The notes under the pieces were generated by a model. The model ran no database searches. It was not told where the DNA came from and was given only the letters and a program-made list of their open reading frames with translations. 64,000 bases of DNA from Chrysophaeum taylorii (taxonomy: Eukaryota; Sar; Pelagophyceae; Pelagomonadales; Pelagomonadaceae), in contig JAQMWT010000356.1 in assembly GCA_029834535.1 (NCBI GenBank), forward strand, positions 1 to 64,000. The letters run 5' to 3'. Position 1 is the first letter of the stretch, and the number at the start of each line of letters is the position of its first letter. The position numbers were made by a program, and so were the translations under genes. Positions 61,828-64,000 of this stretch are shown in pieces.

Positions 61828-64000
61828 AAATCGCCCTCGCCTTTGGACACGGATCCGTCGCTGGCCACGCAGAGATGATCGATGGGCGGTCTAGGACCAC
61901 AGCCATCAAGCGCAGTAAAGAGGCGTGGCCCACGTGGGAAACCGGGCGGCGACAGTCGTAGCGTAGGTGCCCGAACCAAAGGTCGGGGGGAGAGTGGAGG
62001 ACGTGGGAGGCAAGATTGGATGCGCGGCGGCGGGTATGGAAACGAGTAATTTCGTTGCGTTGCAGCGGGACTTAACGGCAAAGGTTCCCAATCAAACTCG
62101 GCGTCGGCGTTTTGAACACGGGAAGGCGTGACCCATACCGACGCAAGAGACCGTAACGACCGTGGCTTTCGGGGGGACAAACCATGCTGCAGGATCCCAG
62201 TCAAGTGACAAATCATAGGAAAGCACACGAAACTGTCGCACAGCCTTCGGGATCTTACTGGTCACCGCCAGCGCAAAAAAGGGTGCGTGTGTGTCTGCCG
62301 CGGCCCGTGACACCGTGGATACGACCCTCGTACCAAACTCCGTAGTTTGCCGTCAGCTGTACCTGGCTGCAGCTCGCGTTGATATGTCTGGGATTCCAAT
62401 TCAAAGACGAGCGCGATTTATCACCGTCCGTGTCTTGCACTTCAACTATGCGCAGGTGGCCGTCAAACATGCACAAGGCAACGTCACCACGGATGATACC
62501 GGCCATGGCGCGATCGGCCCGAAAAAATTCGGGCCCAACAAGGCCGGCAGCATCCACATGGAGTAATGTCTTCAAACGCGTTACGAACCAAGCACGGTCC
62601 ACCGCTGAAGGAGGAATATATCCGTCATGGAAGGTATATCCGTCCGCCGCAAGGAAGGAGGTGGACCACCAGACCTCGTTCTCGTGGCACAGCCGCTGCA
62701 GCTTGATAATACCAGGGACCGGCCAACCAACAGCGAGCGCAAGATCGACAACAGTGCGATCAGATGGAGCAGCGGAGCCAGGGAGTGGACCACCCGCAGT
62801 AAGTTGCACGTTATTTGCACTGGCCCATGCGACATGGTGCCCTCGACCCACCCGAAACACACGTGTGCGGTCCGTGGCAATAGAGGTGTGTTCCATTTGG
62901 CATTTGCAGCATATGGCTGGATTCGAAGACGGGGGAACGAACTGGCGCCAAAACCCATTTGAGCCTGACGAATGAGCGCCTCAATCAACCGTGTCGCGAG
63001 GCCACCCCGATGCAACAAACGCGCCATCCACTCCTGACGATCTCTATGAATTTTGTCAACCCAGGATGGTAAGCCGACACCTCCGAGGTTTGCGGGGGTT
63101 TCGTCGTAAGAAGACTAACCTTCGATTAGTTCGTTCGCCCAAACGTGCTCGCTTCAACAACAGAGACTCCACTTCACGTTGACGTGAATCCACAAAGCGC
63201 TGTTCGAAACGTTCAAAACGAAAACGATAGCCAAGCTTGCTCCAGAGCAGCACTTGGTCACGAAGGTCGCGTGTGCTATCCGGGGATACCGGAACGGCGC
63301 GGAGCATAGCCACAAAATCGTCAACAATATGACGAATTGAATCTGCAACGTCAAGATACTCGCTTGCGGGAGACCACTGGATCCCCAAGTACCGCACACC
63401 GTGGTCAAAAGGAATAACAGAAATTTCACCACGTTTGGCTGATAAATTCCCAATGTGACCCGGGTCATCAACACCGAGCCTTGAGCGTCCATGGCAAAAT
63501 AACACGGCGGTATCGTACACCCAAGGCCGCCGCCAGGTCTGTGCCGCGAGATCGAGGGGGCCCTTGAACCACTCGAGTCCCAGCGCTTTGGTTTTCGTGA
63601 TGTTGAATTGGATTGCGAAGAACTCAATTAAGAGGTTGCAAACGGTTGTTGCAAACGGTTGCAAACATTGACCCGTAGCTCCAAGCCGCGGCGCGTAATC
63701 GAATACCACAAAAAAGCATCATCAACAAAGCATAAGCCGGTCGTGGTGCGAGTGAGGTTATGGGTGGCAAGAGTGGGAACACAAGGAGAACCAAACTCGG
63801 GAGGGCGCCGCAATCCCAACCCCTGCCTGCAGTTGATAGTCCAAAAGTCAAGAAGGAAGGCAATCAACTCGCGATCGTTGAATTCGTAGTTGAAGTGACG
63901 CACGTAGTTCTCATTATTCCCGCAAAACCGACGCTCACATTCGAGTATAGCCCGCTCAAGAAAAAGGTTTTGCTGGTCTCGCTGAGGTCGTCAACATCGA
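61828..64000 (-). pseudogene. Non-LTR-type retroelement fragment, minus strand, RT core to RNase H
   Basis: Runs off the window edge. In minus order: LLDFWTINCRQGLG and GLCFVDDAFLWYSI (the FxDD catalytic box) at 63628-63903; after a frame change FFAIQFNITKTKALGLEWF and VIPFDHGVRYLGIQWSP at 63056-63709; then a long frame at 62255-62896 with VVDLALAVGWPVPGIIKLQR and IRGDVALCMFDGHLRIVEVQ; and near 61860 CVASDGSVSKGEGDL, which resembles the first strand of an RNase H domain. Frames change at several points (a GTTGCAAACG duplication near 63645 is one cause), so it is inactive. The RNase H call is tentative. Whether it belongs to the same family as the plus-strand fragment is likely but unproven. 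Confidence 0.65.

Overview
This window looks like nuclear DNA of a eukaryotic alga. The genes are G+C-rich and are split, where they are split at all, by very short introns; those I could fix by reading frame are mostly 34-64 nt with GT-AG ends. Coding islands alternate with repeat-rich, pseudogene-rich stretches. A plastid-type DUF6816-like protein, an axonemal protein (CFAP91), a one-module animal/fungal-style type I polyketide synthase and a UDP-glucuronate 4-epimerase together suggest a photosynthetic organism with a flagellated stage. An ochrophyte stramenopile (for example a pelagophyte) is my best guess and a haptophyte the main alternative; this is inference, not an identification.

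Layout. 1-5.5 kb: a 15-bp satellite, microsatellites and a decayed DDE transposase. 5.6-13.4 kb (-): a complete reducing polyketide synthase with one small intron near the 5' end. 14.9-15.3 kb (-): remnant of a hAT transposase. 16.1-18.4 kb (-): two tandem paralogous LRR genes with the same five-exon structure, one 84-nt exon per repeat. 19.2-20.2 kb (+): a second hAT remnant. 21.4-30.1 kb: a compact cluster with a membrane-anchored UDP-glucuronate 4-epimerase, a methionine-R-sulfoxide reductase B, an unrecognised small protein, a B-box/IQ/SAM protein and a 1120-residue tail-anchored protein with a histidine-rich coiled coil; two of the convergent gene pairs overlap at their 3' ends. 30-33 kb: nothing recognisable except a 54-bp minisatellite. 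33.4 kb: a TLDc protein. 37.6-41.3 kb (+): an OTU-family protease with N-terminal membrane helices, running straight into a multi-exon membrane-protein region. 42.5 kb: a secreted Cys-rich protein. 46.1 kb: the DUF6816-like protein. 46.9-49.8 kb: an A+T-richer three-exon gene of unknown function lying between inverted copies of a dispersed repeat, a candidate mobile element. 49.9 kb: a RanBP2-type zinc-finger protein. 53.6-60.6 kb: a protein kinase with a possible degenerate receiver domain, an AI-2E-family membrane protein divergently paired with CFAP91, and an unrecognised 323-residue protein. 60.8-64 kb: two oppositely oriented pieces of non-LTR-type retroelements, one running off the window edge.

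No metabolic operon is evident. Apart from head-to-head and tail-to-tail neighbours, the genes look functionally independent. Three genes (B-box/SAM, OTU, CFAP91) each need a one-base frame correction, two of them in homopolymers, so base-level errors in this sequence are a real possibility. I saw no rRNA, tRNA or CRISPR array.
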